A stretch of DNA of 64,000 nt from Trichoplusia ni (GCF_003590095.1 NC_039482.1:10805657-10869656), one strand, 5' to 3'; positions 16,373 through 26,820 are shown, counted from the first letter of the stretch. Made by a program: numbers and translations. Notes: a model not told the origin generated them from the letters alone.

Positions 16373-18556
16373 ATGGAGACTTTTAATAAAAACCCAAAAG
16401 ACGTTGAGAAGGAGGATGTAAGAGGAAGGAGGACGACTAGGTCCAGTTCTGGGCTGAGTGTTGAAGGAGACTTGGTGGCGAGGTCGCCTCGAGTGGTGCT
16501 CGAGCGCATCTCCTTGCCACTACAGCAGGAGGTGATGGAGGTCGCGGAGCAGACATACTCGTCGTGCCGCTCCCGCGACAACTCCTCTGGTCGGTCTGAC
16601 CGGAAGCGTCCCAGGCGGGACGTTTCGGACGACAGGTTGTCCGTGGGGGCCGCTTCGGACTGTGGAAGCGAGGTGTCCTTTGCCTCGTCAACACGGTCCC
16701 GCGGTTGCGTCACCCACGGACGGTACGTCGGCCTGCATAGGCAGCGGGAGGAATACCGGAGGCTGGCCGCTGAATCGACGCAGCCGGAAGATACGCTCGC
16801 CTCAAAGGAGCGAGAGGAGAAGGAGCAGAGGGATGCGAGGGCGGCCGTCCGGGACATGATAAGTTCCGGTCTGAAGCCGCTCGACCCTGCCTCCGCCAAG
16901 GAGCAAATAGACGGCGGCCTGACTGCGGTCTTGGAGGTTGCGCGCGGCTCCAAAAACATTAAGGGGACCTTCATAAAGAAGCTCAAAGATGCGGTGGAGG
17001 TAATTCAGGGCGGTGTCCGCGCCCTAACGAGCGATGATAGGCTCGAGCGATTGCTTGCTGAGAACGCGCGACTCAGCAAGGCTCTGGAGGAGATGCAGGG
17101 CAAAATCCAGTCCGTGGAGAGGCGGACTGCCCCAGCATCCCTAGACGAGGAGATGCTGCAGCGCGTCATGTTGTCCGTCGGGACAATGGTGGACGCGAAA
17201 CTGGCAGGGGTCACGAGTCGACTCCCGCCAGAGCCGATCATGCGTCCGCCACTTGCGGCGGATAGAAGACGCGCAGAGGCGGAGGCGGCAAGCCGTGGGC
17301 CCAAGCCTGGGTATAACCAGGTCCTCAAGGCGGCCCCGGCCTCGAAGCAGGCACCGAAACCGGCGCCAAGACTGGCACCGAAGCCGACGTCGACCCCGAA
17401 GCCGGATCCAAAACCGGCCAAGGGGAAGGCGAAGAAGAACGTCGCACAGCCAGCGCCAACCTCGGCACCAGCGCGACAAGAGGTGCCGCCTCTGGCACCG
17501 GCGCCACAAGAGGCGCCGGTAGTGGGCACGTCGGAGACTGTGGACGATGGTTGGACCACAGTCTCCAACAAGAAGAAGAAGGCGCCTAAGACCAAGGCGC
17601 CGGAGAAGTCGGCGGCGAAGCCGGCCAAGAAAACCCCTCCCACCCAGAAGCAGGAGGGGCGAAAGCCGTCGAAGGGGCCGAAGAAGGAGTCGGGGAGGAC
17701 GCGGCGGAGAAGGATGCAACGACAGAGGCGTCTTGCCCGCACCGCTGCTGTCGTCCTTACCATAAGTGAGGAAGGGGCACAGAAGGCCCTCACTTATGAG
17801 ACGGTCCTACGGGAGGCGCGCGAGACCATCGACCTAAAAAAGATGGGGGTCGACATGGAGGTCGACCCAATCCGCATACGCAGGACGCAGACCGGGGCTC
17901 GGGTTCTCGAGCTTCCGCAGAATGTTGGTCGGGAGGCGGCTGACGGCATGGCAGAGGAACTGCGTGCCAGGTACGGCGGTGACGTCAGAGTCACTAGGCC
18001 TGTCAGGTGCGCGGAGCTCCGAGTGTCGAACCTGGACGACTCCGTCACCCAACAGGAGATCCTCGACGTCGCCGCGCGTCAGTCGCAGTGCGCTCCTGAC
18101 CAGCTCAAGGTGGGAGACTTGAGGCCCAGCTACGGTGGCAAATTCAGCGCGGTGCTGAAGTGCCCACTGGAGGCGGCATCAAAATTAGTTACCACCAAGA
18201 CACAAAAGTTCTTGGTGGGATGGAGCTCGGCGCGGGTCGTGCAGCTTGAAACACGACCCATGAAGTGCTTCCGCTGCCTTGCACTAGGCCACACAAGGCC
18301 AGTGTGCATGTGCCCCACGGACCGCAGCGGTTTATGTTACCGCTGCGCGATGCCGGGGCACAAGGCAGCAGAGTGTAAGGAGCCAGCGAGGTGCGCCATA
18401 TGCGCCGAGCTCGGCCGCAATGCCGCCCATCAGATGGGCAGCCGGGGATGTGCTCCCCCGGCATTAATCAAGAAGAAAATGGCCGCGTTGGGGAAGGTGC
18501 CCAATGCGGCCACATCACAGGCGCGCCCCTGTGAGGAGGAACGGATGGACGAATAA
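16373..18556 (+). CDS. ORF1 (gag-like zinc-knuckle protein) of element D
   Basis: The protein has 727 residues from ATG 16373; an in-frame ATG at 16229 would add 48 residues. The N-terminal part is Ser/Arg-rich. A charged helical segment at about 225-265 may form a coiled coil. A Pro-Lys-Ala low-complexity stretch (about 17330-17700) contains repeated APKP-like units. Three zinc knuckles begin near residue 632: CFRCLALGHTRPVC, CYRCAMPGHKAAEC and a variant third with CAIC. The role is RNA packaging and telomere targeting, inferred from the family. The frame is intact and ends at TAA 18554-18556, overlapping the ORF2 ATG. Confidence 0.9.
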   Translation: METFNKNPKDVEKEDVRGRRTTRSSSGLSVEGDLVARSPRVVLERISLPLQQEVMEVAEQTYSSCRSRDNSSGRSDRKRPRRDVSDDRLSVGAASDCGSEVSFASSTRSRGCVTHGRYVGLHRQREEYRRLAAESTQPEDTLASKEREEKEQRDARAAVRDMISSGLKPLDPASAKEQIDGGLTAVLEVARGSKNIKGTFIKKLKDAVEVIQGGVRALTSDDRLERLLAENARLSKALEEMQGKIQSVERRTAPASLDEEMLQRVMLSVGTMVDAKLAGVTSRLPPEPIMRPPLAADRRRAEAEAASRGPKPGYNQVLKAAPASKQAPKPAPRLAPKPTSTPKPDPKPAKGKAKKNVAQPAPTSAPARQEVPPLAPAPQEAPVVGTSETVDDGWTTVSNKKKKAPKTKAPEKSAAKPAKKTPPTQKQEGRKPSKGPKKESGRTRRRRMQRQRRLARTAAVVLTISEEGAQKALTYETVLREARETIDLKKMGVDMEVDPIRIRRTQTGARVLELPQNVGREAADGMAEELRARYGGDVRVTRPVRCAELRVSNLDDSVTQQEILDVAARQSQCAPDQLKVGDLRPSYGGKFSAVLKCPLEAASKLVTTKTQKFLVGWSSARVVQLETRPMKCFRCLALGHTRPVCMCPTDRSGLCYRCAMPGHKAAECKEPARCAICAELGRNAAHQMGSRGCAPPALIKKKMAALGKVPNAATSQARPCEEERMDE
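18480..18512 (+). promoter_or_regulatory. RNA hairpin near the end of ORF1 (D)
   Basis: TGGCCGCGTTGGG (18480-18492) pairs with CCCAATGCGGCCA (18500-18512), with 12 Watson-Crick pairs and one G-U. Compared with B, three stem positions differ and pairing is retained. Confidence 0.6.
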
Positions 18557-18585
18557 TGGACAACGTCCGTCCTCACTCCCTCCTC
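18533..18585 (+). promoter_or_regulatory. hairpin enclosing the TAATG stop-start junction (D)
   Basis: The inner stem is GGATGGAC 18543-18550 with GTCCGTCC 18565-18572. The outer stem is GAGGAGG 18533-18539 with CCTCCTC 18579-18585. The 14-nt loop (18551-18564) contains TAATG at 18554-18558. Confidence 0.58.
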
Positions 18586-21500
18586 CAGGGGAATTTGAAC
18601 CACTGCGCCGGCGCACAGGATCTGTTCTTACAGTCGCTGGCGCAGTGGAGCATCGACATCGGAGTGGCGGCGGAGCCATATTATGTCGCCCCTCGTCCCA
18701 ATTGGGCGGGGGACTTGGACGGCTCCGTCGCCGTTATAAGCGCTACGGGCGCGGACTCCCGGCCCCTGCATACCATCCGCAGGGGCTCAGGTTATGTAGC
18801 AGTCGTTTGGGGGCCGTACGCAGTAGTAGGGGTCTACTTCTCGCCGAACAGGGGTCTGGCAGAGTTCGAGTCATTTATGGCCGAGCTCGAGGCCCTTGTT
18901 CGGACGCTCTCATCCCGCCCGGTCATCGTACTCGGTGACCTCAACGCCAAGAGCACAGCGTGGGGGGAACCGGCAACCGACCGGCGCGGGGAACTTTTGG
19001 AGGAGTGGGCCCTCGGACTGGACCTTGCCCTGCTGAACAGGGGTAGGGTCCACACCTGCGTACGGCAGAACGGAGGGTCCATCGTCGACGTGTCGTTTTG
19101 CGCTCCATCTATTGCGGAGCGCGTGCGTGATTGGCGCGTCGAGGAGGTGGAGACGCTATCGGACCACCGATATATACGGTTCAGCGTTTCCACTCCTGGG
19201 GGTCCCGGGATCCGGCGCTTTACACCGGACTCGGGAAGCCCACGATGGGCCCTAAAGAAGATGGACAGAGAGCTGCTGATCGAGGCGGCCATTGTAGCCG
19301 ATTGGTGCACACCGGCGGTGGCCGGCCGCTCAATTGATGACGAGGCAGAGCGATTCCGTCGCACCTTAACCTTAGTGTGCGACACTGCGATGCCTCGCGT
19401 CCGGCGACGGCCGAACCGCCGGTCAGTTTACTGGTGGTCGCCCGAGATCGCAGCTCTCAGGGAGGCGTGCTTTGGGGCTAAGCGGAGCCTAACCCGCTAC
19501 CGCTCCAGGCACGCCGGAAGACCAGGTTGGGACGAGACGAGGGAGGCCTCGCTGTATGAGGCCTACCGCACGGCGAGGAGCAATCTCCGCCTTGCCATTC
19601 TAAAGGCCAAGGCAACAGGAAGACAGGAGATGCTGGAGGAACTCAACAGGGATCCGTGGGGGCGCCCATACATCGCGGCGCGGAACAAGCTCCGCGCCAA
19701 CGGGCCCCCGATCACGGAGACCATGGAGCCCCAGCTGCTCCACGCCGTAGTCTCGTCCCTCTTCCCGAGAAGGACAGACGTTCTCCCTCCAGTGGTGGTC
19801 GCGCCTCAGGCGACCGAAACGCTTGAGAGAATCACGGAGGGGGAACTAGAGGCGTCTATTGACCGCCTCCGCCCGAAGAAGACCGCCCCGGGCCCCGACG
19901 GAGTGCCGGCGCGCGCACTTGCGCTGGCACTGGGGCCTTTAGAAAGTCGATTCCGGTGTCTGCTCAACTCTTGTTTGGAGGAGGGCAGATTCCCGGATAC
20001 GTGGAAGACGGGGCGGTTAGTACTCCTGAGGAAGGAGGGGCGTCCAGCAGACTCGCCTTCGGGCTATCGGCCGATCGTCCTGCTGGACGAGGCGGGCAAG
20101 CTCTTTGAGCGTGTCATCGCTGCCCGCATCGTCCGGCATTTGGAGAGGACGGGTCCGAGTCTGTCGGACTGCCAATATGGGTTTAGGGCGAGGCGGTCCA
20201 CGTTGGACGCCTTGAAAGTTGTCCAGGAGTTCGCCGCGGATGCGGTAGCACGAGGGGGCGTGGCGGTGGCGGTCTCATTAGATATCGCCAACGCCTTCAA
20301 TTCGCTGCCGCATCAGTGTATAGAGTCGGCGCTCCGATACCACGGGGTGCCACTCTATCTGCAAAACGTCGTGGCGGACTACCTTTCGGGAAGGAGTGTG
20401 TCGTTCGCGGGGCCAAGCGGCCCGCAGAGGTGGGAGACGGGACGCGGTGTTCCACAGGGGTCTGTCTTGGGGCCCCTCTTGTGGAACATCGGGTATGACT
20501 GGACCCTTCGGGGCGCTCTCCTGCCCTGCACGCGGGTCGTCTGCTACGCGGACGACACCCTGGTCTTAGCGCGGGGTTCCGACCCCGCGGAATGCATCCG
20601 GCGTGCGACCTGCGGCACACAACTTGTCGTGGGTCGCATCCGGATGCTTGGATTGGACGTGGCTCTGGGGAAGACCGAAGCGCTTTTGCTGCACGGCCCC
20701 CGGAGCCCACTCACTACCGGACATGACGCGTGCCTGACAGTGGAAGGTGTCCGTATCCCACTGTCAGGCCACATGAAGTACCTCGGCCTGGTCCTCGACG
20801 GGAGGCTCAACTACCGAGAGCACTTCCGAAGGCTGGCGCCCAGACTCCGGGCCGCCGCAGCTGCTCTCGGGAGGCTGCTGCCGAACGTCGGGGGCCCCGA
20901 CATTGGGTGCCGCCGTTTGTACGGGGGGTCATCAGGTCGATGGCCCTCTACGGCGCACCCATATGGGCCAAGAAGTTGTTGCCCGACAGTCGGGCGGTCC
21001 TGCTTGGCGCACAGCGTGCTGTCGCCAACAGGATCGTCCGTGCATACCGCACTGTCGGGCATGAAGCCGCGACTGCCTTGGCGGGGACCCCGCCTTGGGA
21101 TTTGGAAGCGAAGGTGCTTGCGGACCTTTACACCCGCAGCACCGAGCTCCGGTCCCGGGGCACCGACCCCTCGCCAAGGCAAAAAGAAATTTGGAAACGT
21201 CAAGCCCGCCTCGTCATCTTTAGGAATTGGGAGCTCCGCCTCTCAAGACCGACGGCGGGGCGGGCCATATGTGAGGCGATCCGCCCCATTTTACAACCGT
21301 GGGCGGAGAGGCGGTATGGTGTCCTGACCTACCGCCTCACACAGGTGCTTACTGGGCACGGGGCCTTCGGGCATTACCTGTGCCGCGTCGTCAGGAGGGA
21401 GGAGTCGACTGCGTGCCATGAGTGCGGTGACGTCGACGACACCGCACTCCACACTCTGGCCGTATGTCCGGCCTTTGCCGAGCCACGCTCCGACCTTCTG

Positions 21501-21644
21501 GCGGCGATTGGCAATATTGACTTGTCCGCGCTGCCGGCTGTTGTGGCTGCATCGATCAGCAGTCGCGCAGCGTGGAATGCATTGGCCTCCTTCGCAGAGA
21601 CAGTCATGTCAGCGAAGGAGGCGGCGGAGCGCGCTCGGGGCTAG
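18556..21644 (+). pseudogene. ORF2 of element D: endonuclease-reverse transcriptase, one frameshift
   Basis: The start is ATG 18556. The APE-type endonuclease motifs are QGN (11-13), GDLNAKS (near 125) and SDHRYIRF (near 201). The reverse transcriptase shows TAPGPDGVP, YRPIVLLDEAGKLFE, SLDIANAF, GVPQGSVLGP and YADD (664-667). The frame breaks near codon 790, in a run of six G (20923-20928). Homology continues in the +2 register from VIRSMALYGAP to TAG 21642-21644 and includes the C-terminal CX2CX8HX4C motif. The break comes after the reverse transcriptase core but removes the C-terminal domain. It lies in a homopolymer, so a sequencing error is possible. Confidence 0.88.
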
Positions 21645-21966
21645 GCACGGGGGTGCATATCGCCCGTCAAAACAGACCCGCGACGGGGGGTCGCATTTCG
21701 GTGTGACGGGTGCGACCCCATTACGAGGCGAGGAGGCCGACGCTCTTTACACGTCGGCCTCCACAAACAACGCGAAAGCGAGCCGCCGGCCCTACTCAAC
21801 GGCCGGCGGATCCCCGCGGCCGGCACAGTGTAGTGATATTCATGTAACTCCACGTGCCGGCATCAAACGCGGCGGACGTCACCCGGCGGTTAGGTTTAGT
21901 CAGTAAGAGTCTGACACTACCCGTCCTCCCCCCCGGGAGGGCGGGTGTCCATGAGGATTCCCCCGC

Positions 21967-21968
<2 letters not shown>
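21645..21968 (+). other. 3' UTR of element D, hairpin-rich
   Basis: Hairpins include GGGGTCGCA with TGCGACCCC, GAGGCCGACG with CGTCGGCCTC, CCGCCGGCC with GGCCGGCGG and GCCGGCAC with GTGCCGGC. None of the sequence resembles the 3' UTR of family 1 except a short ACGAGGCGAGG and the terminal structure from 21899. Confidence 0.8.
21899..21965 (+). promoter_or_regulatory. conserved 3'-terminal RNA structure of element D
   Basis: GTCAG (21899-21903), loop TAAGAGT and CTGAC (21911-21915) are followed by hairpin ACCCGTCCTCCC (21919-21930) with GGGAGGGCGGGT (21935-21946), then GTCCATGAGGATTCCCCCG (21947-21965). Compared with A and C, the stem bases change in pairs while the loop and terminal motif stay the same. 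Confidence 0.72.
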
Positions 21969-22013
<45 letters not shown>

Positions 22014-22015
<2 letters not shown>

Positions 22016-22026
22016 TTAGGTTAGGT
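22014..22026 (+). repeat. telomeric GGTTA repeat right of element D
   Basis: GGTTAGGTTAGGT follows the A45 tail of D and runs into a T9 stretch that reads as the poly(A) of an element on the other strand. Confidence 0.9.
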
Positions 22027-22441
22027 TTTTTTTTTATAAATAAAACTATACAACCGCAGACTCTTGGTCCGCGCCTTTTTTAGTATATCCTTTTTTATTC
22101 GATGTTTGACTAAAAAAATTGTTCGCCGTTTATTACATACTCCGCTGCGACTGCAGCATTCGTCCGCCACGTACATATGTTTTAAGAACGTACGGGGTCC
22201 ATCACCGTTTTCTTATGGTATGTTCTATGATATCATATTATTAACTATTTTTATTTTATTTATTATATTATATTCCTTATATGCTATGGTTATTTTAATG
22301 TTAATTAATGGAGGTTTATTATTGGGTTGTTTTTTTTTTTTTTTTTTTTTTTTTTTTGTTTCGATCTTTTATGTTTATATCATATGCTTATATTATTTTA
22401 TGTATATATATATATAATTTTTTTTTTTTTGTTTTTTGTTT

Positions 22442-22442
<1 letters not shown>
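22026..22442 (-). mobile_element. 3' end of an oppositely oriented element in the telomeric repeats (unidentified)
   Basis: Read on the - strand, AT-rich sequence ends in A9 followed by CCTAACCTAACC. That is the orientation expected for a TRAS-type element, whose poly(A) is followed by CCTAA. No coding domain is visible before the next poly-T tracts (22330-22357 and the tract from 22443), so the family is not established and the inner limit is uncertain. Confidence 0.45.
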
Positions 22443-22478
<36 letters not shown>

Positions 22479-22790
22479 TATTAACCCATTTATTAATTTA
22501 TACACATTTCTACACTTACACTTACAGTAACACGTTTACAATTTGGGATTGGGATCATTGGGATTGGGAGTGGATGTTTTGTCGAAGCTCGGTCAGCGCC
22601 TCCACGATCGCCATGTTTCGATGCTGCATCGCTGTCTTTAGATTGTAGTCGACAACTGCGGCTGTTGGCGCATCCATGGCTTTCCTGCAGAAGCGGCCTA
22701 TCGCGTCGCTGGCGTCGTCGGTGTAGTAGTACGCAGCTGGATGTATGGCGCGACACTGCCACAACCGCATGAGGGACGCTGTCGTGGATC
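22443..22790 (-). mobile_element. poly(A)-tailed insertion on the - strand, cut by the gap
   Basis: On the - strand an open frame is followed by a short 3' UTR with AATAAA-like signals (ATTAATAAATGG and AATAATAAAA), then A34 (22476-22443). This looks like a retroposed transcript or the 3' end of a poly(A) retroelement. Its 5' part lies in the N gap. Confidence 0.5.
22555..22788 (-). CDS. unidentified ORF, C-terminal part, truncated by the gap
   Basis: An open frame of 77 codons enters from the gap and ends at a stop at 22555. The residues look protein-like, with a segment rich in Ala, Met, Asp and Arg (DASDAIGRFCRK) and a C-terminal helix (MAIVEALTELRQN). I do not recognise a family. A short AT-rich 3' UTR and a poly(A) tract follow, so it is probably part of a retroposed or mobile sequence rather than a host gene in place. 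Confidence 0.4.
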   Translation of the reverse strand, partial: STTASLMRLWQCRAIHPAAYYYTDDASDAIGRFCRKAMDAPTAAVVDYNLKTAMQHRNMAIVEALTELRQNIHSQSQ

Positions 22791-23790
22791 NNNNNNNNNN
22801 NNNNNNNNNNNNNNNNNNNNNNNNNNNNNNNNNNNNNNNNNNNNNNNNNNNNNNNNNNNNNNNNNNNNNNNNNNNNNNNNNNNNNNNNNNNNNNNNNNNN
22901 NNNNNNNNNNNNNNNNNNNNNNNNNNNNNNNNNNNNNNNNNNNNNNNNNNNNNNNNNNNNNNNNNNNNNNNNNNNNNNNNNNNNNNNNNNNNNNNNNNNN
23001 NNNNNNNNNNNNNNNNNNNNNNNNNNNNNNNNNNNNNNNNNNNNNNNNNNNNNNNNNNNNNNNNNNNNNNNNNNNNNNNNNNNNNNNNNNNNNNNNNNNN
23101 NNNNNNNNNNNNNNNNNNNNNNNNNNNNNNNNNNNNNNNNNNNNNNNNNNNNNNNNNNNNNNNNNNNNNNNNNNNNNNNNNNNNNNNNNNNNNNNNNNNN
23201 NNNNNNNNNNNNNNNNNNNNNNNNNNNNNNNNNNNNNNNNNNNNNNNNNNNNNNNNNNNNNNNNNNNNNNNNNNNNNNNNNNNNNNNNNNNNNNNNNNNN
23301 NNNNNNNNNNNNNNNNNNNNNNNNNNNNNNNNNNNNNNNNNNNNNNNNNNNNNNNNNNNNNNNNNNNNNNNNNNNNNNNNNNNNNNNNNNNNNNNNNNNN
23401 NNNNNNNNNNNNNNNNNNNNNNNNNNNNNNNNNNNNNNNNNNNNNNNNNNNNNNNNNNNNNNNNNNNNNNNNNNNNNNNNNNNNNNNNNNNNNNNNNNNN
23501 NNNNNNNNNNNNNNNNNNNNNNNNNNNNNNNNNNNNNNNNNNNNNNNNNNNNNNNNNNNNNNNNNNNNNNNNNNNNNNNNNNNNNNNNNNNNNNNNNNNN
23601 NNNNNNNNNNNNNNNNNNNNNNNNNNNNNNNNNNNNNNNNNNNNNNNNNNNNNNNNNNNNNNNNNNNNNNNNNNNNNNNNNNNNNNNNNNNNNNNNNNNN
23701 NNNNNNNNNNNNNNNNNNNNNNNNNNNNNNNNNNNNNNNNNNNNNNNNNNNNNNNNNNNNNNNNNNNNNNNNNNNNNNNNNNNNNNNNNN
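22791..23790. other. assembly gap, exactly 1000 N
   Basis: The round number indicates a placeholder of unknown true length. The open frames that read through it are meaningless. Order and orientation of the two sides depend on scaffolding evidence that is not visible here. Confidence 0.99.
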
Positions 23791-24980
23791 ATCAGTAGTA
23801 AATGTTTGCGAAAGTTGAAAGTTTATAAATATGCATAAAGCTAGTAAAAACTTTATAGACTTGGTTTAATTGCAGTTAGAAATCATTGATACTTATAAAA
23901 TCGTCAAAACCCATATTATTCACATTTATTTTATGTATAACAAGACCATTAAACATATGCCATTAAAAACCAATTAAAAATAAAACAAACGAATACATAA
24001 AATTTAAAAATAGAAGCCGTGAAAAGAAACGTCATTCGAGAGACGTATACGACCGCATTGGTTACTCATAGAATTAAAATCAATTGCTGATGCAAAGCCC
24101 TCACGGGCGGCGGCTTCAAGAGTGGATACTGTACAGTGCACAGATGACTCATCTTTAATGGCTATAGTTTGCGGTATTGTATGCAAACGGTCCCTCTGAC
24201 GTCGCCAACGCTAGTTTCGGTGTCAGTACAATGGGATTGAGACAAAGAGTACACAATTAGTTATGGTATTGCACCGAGCTTCGTCATGCCTCACCAAGGA
24301 GGTTGGTACAAGCCACGCACCTAGTTTTTTCCAACTCATTTAAGTTAGTTTCCACTTAAATTCAATTTCTCAAGCTGAAATACTTACCCACTTATTTTTA
24401 TGGAGAAACTGACTGCAACTATTTTTATAATTGTTTGGTGTTGATAAAGTGCACAATGAGCAAATATTTAAATAAAATCTAGATTGAATGTCACAGCTAT
24501 TCAGCTATACTTTGGTCTCAGCATTGTTAATTTTAAAACAATAGTTTGTAAACATTCCCTGTATTGTGTGTCTAATCTTTAAGCATCTTAAATTAATTAT
24601 ATTTTCTGTTAACAATTTTCGCGAATTCAATTGTTGCTGTGAAATTTGAAACCAAAATCCTGTGAACGCATTGATGATGGTATCTTATCGGTTTAATTGA
24701 AGGTCTTTTCTTGGTAAGGAATCCAAGAACTTGCAGTAAACCTATTATACAAACAATTATTATTCTCTAATTGACAAAGCTCCTTTTGACGAAATTAACA
24801 CACGTCCTTTACGTGTGTTAATTTTGTCAACAATTTCAATATTTCAAATACTTATATTTAAGTAGGTTTAGGTATCTACTAAACTATATTGTTACTAAAA
24901 AATCGACGTGACTTCAAAGTGTAATATAATTAATATAATTATATATATAAAATAATTATAAATATATAATTATATTACAC
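23791..24980. other. AT-rich non-coding DNA
   Basis: No convincing gene was found. A 60-codon open frame on the - strand (24004-24186) has a somewhat coding-like composition but no ATG, splice signals or known domain. An AT-only palindromic stretch lies at about 24925-24978, next to the repeat at 24981. Confidence 0.5.
24786..24830. other. 20-bp inverted repeat, hairpin
   Basis: Arms TTGACGAAATTAACACACGT (24786-24805) and its near-perfect complement (24811-24830, one G-T) surround a 5-nt loop. It may be a short fold-back element; no precursor-RNA context is evident. Confidence 0.5.
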
Positions 24981-25192
24981 ACAAGCCGTTTCCCGCAGGC
25001 CTGCACGCTATCAATCGAAAATGATCCCGCGGCAACTTGAAATCAGGATAAAAACTATCTCATATCCTGGTTATAAACTGTCTATGTATCAACTTTCGTC
25101 TAAATCCAGCTCAGTGGTTTTTGCGTGAAAGGGGAACAAACATACTTGCATACAAACTTTCGCGTTTATAATATTAGTAGGATAGTAGGATA
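24981..25192 (+). repeat. lepidopteran interspersed repeat, LINE-tail type
   Basis: It opens with a CCGTTTCCCGC-like head, has CAGCTCAGTGGTTTTTGCGT in the middle, and ends with TTATAATATTAGTAGGATAG. This matches the layout of a repeat very common in moths and butterflies, thought to derive from RTE-like LINE 3' ends. A relative lies inverted at 35515-35712. No coding capacity. Confidence 0.65.
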
Positions 25193-26820
25193 AGTCTTGG
25201 TTTGAATCGTATGACTCCGATCATAGTTCCGAGTAACACGTTGCCACAGTTTACGGTGCCTTTTAAAAACAAATGAACTTGATACGTGGCGCGTGCCATT
25301 TCTTCCAAACAGGACGCGGTTATTGTTAATTATAATTAATTGTAATTCTAGGCGTGCACCTGTGATTTTATTATTTAAAGTGTCACGGACAGTTATAAGA
25401 TCCAGTTCAAGTGGAAATGTCGGACTCTCTTATTGGCTACTGTGAATTTCCATTATGGATATTGAGTTATGGCATATTCATTTCAGAGTTCATGCATTTT
25501 GCTTTAGTATTTCTTTGTCATTATATTCTTCTTACGTAGTCTAATGGGTATCCTTTTCGTGGACAAAGAAATTACCAAAATCTTTTCACGATTCTGACTG
25601 TGCTCTTGCTGTAAATGTTCAATTCAATAATTCACTTTCCCAATACGAAGTTACTGCACTTATTCTATGCGTTCTGCACTTAATTCTCAAGAACCATAAA
25701 GAACTTAAATCAGGACATTCTAAACGTCCGTTCCGTCCCGGAATGCTGGTAGTCCGTTATTCGTCCCGATAACATTGTCATAAATATTTTAAGCCACTTT
25801 AAGGGAATTTGGGTATGACGTCATTACACACAACACGTCATAATCAATTTGAAAACATTCTTAAGTTTCCTTCAGATGGGGCAAGAATATCGTATGAGTT
25901 GAAATACATTGCCGTTTATGACTGATAACTTTTGGTACAAGAGGTGCGCGACTCCGCAATGTATTACCACTTGCACGATATTGTGTCTAAGTGTCTATAA
26001 ATATAGCTGATAATTCCAAGTTATTTGAAACATAGTAATACCAGTAAGTTAGTAATGTAAGTGTTGTGTATTTAATTAACAGAACGACAATAAATATGTG
26101 CTTACAGATTAATTGCTCGTCATCAAATAGACGTATCATTGTAATTAAATAACGACCAATTAAGTAAGTACGAACGACTTGCCTTATTAATTGTGAAATG
26201 ATAAACTGTGGCTGCCAGTAATCATAATTTAATCGAAATATATTATGTATTCAGGTCTTGGGTATTTAGTGCTTGTTTCCATTTTTACGTAATTTTGTAG
26301 GATATGCAGTTGTGACGACTTAGTCTCTTGCATATTTAATTAGGGAAAAAATCTAAGTAAGCTTTTACTAAGTGAGCATTTAAGGAATGTTTAATCACTA
26401 GAAATGAGTAACGATTATCAAAAAATCTATTTATAAAAAAAGATGAAGACGTTTCGCAACTCTACGTGTACCTAAGACAGTCAAATAATGACATAAAATT
26501 TCGTATCGGCTAATTAAGGGCCATTAAAACGATTCCATACTTAATTTTTGCTCGTCAGTAGTGATGCAGACAAATTGCTTTTAAAGTTGGTTACATACCA
26601 CAGCGTGAGGGACACTTGAGGGCAGCGCCCCTATCTCCATTCACAATCGTTATCTTGTTACGTAGTTGTCGTAATGCTAGTGATTTACACGCCAATTGTC
26701 GGCATCTACTCACTCGACCCTTGAACTCTTCACACATGCAATTTACAACAGAAACTTTGAGACTTCCGAACAATACCATCATATTTCTATCTACAGGAAT
26801 GTTTCGTCAATCTTAAAGTA
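25193..26820. other. AT-rich non-coding DNA
   Basis: I see no open frame, RNA gene or clear repeat in this stretch. Confidence 0.5.

Larger units (their letters stand above)
15436..22013 (+). mobile_element. Element D: full-length SART-type retrotransposon (family 2), ORF2 frameshifted
   Basis: It contains a ribozyme-like 5' end (15436-15585), a 5' UTR to 16372, ORF1 (16373-18556), ORF2 (18556-21644, with a frameshift near 20925), a structured 3' UTR and A45 (21969-22013), then (GGTTA)n. At about 6.6 kb it matches the size known for SART-type elements. Families 1 and 2 share domain order, the TAATG junction and the 3'-terminal motif, but differ throughout their ORFs and leaders, so they are separate families of one lineage. 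Confidence 0.92.

Noticed and set aside
22741..23838. Long frames reading through the N block
   Set aside because: They consist of unknown bases; the gap is exactly 1000 N.
24004..24186. 60-codon - strand frame with coding-like residues
   Set aside because: Lacks an ATG, is short and has no downstream poly(A) signal; it could be a last exon but evidence is too thin.
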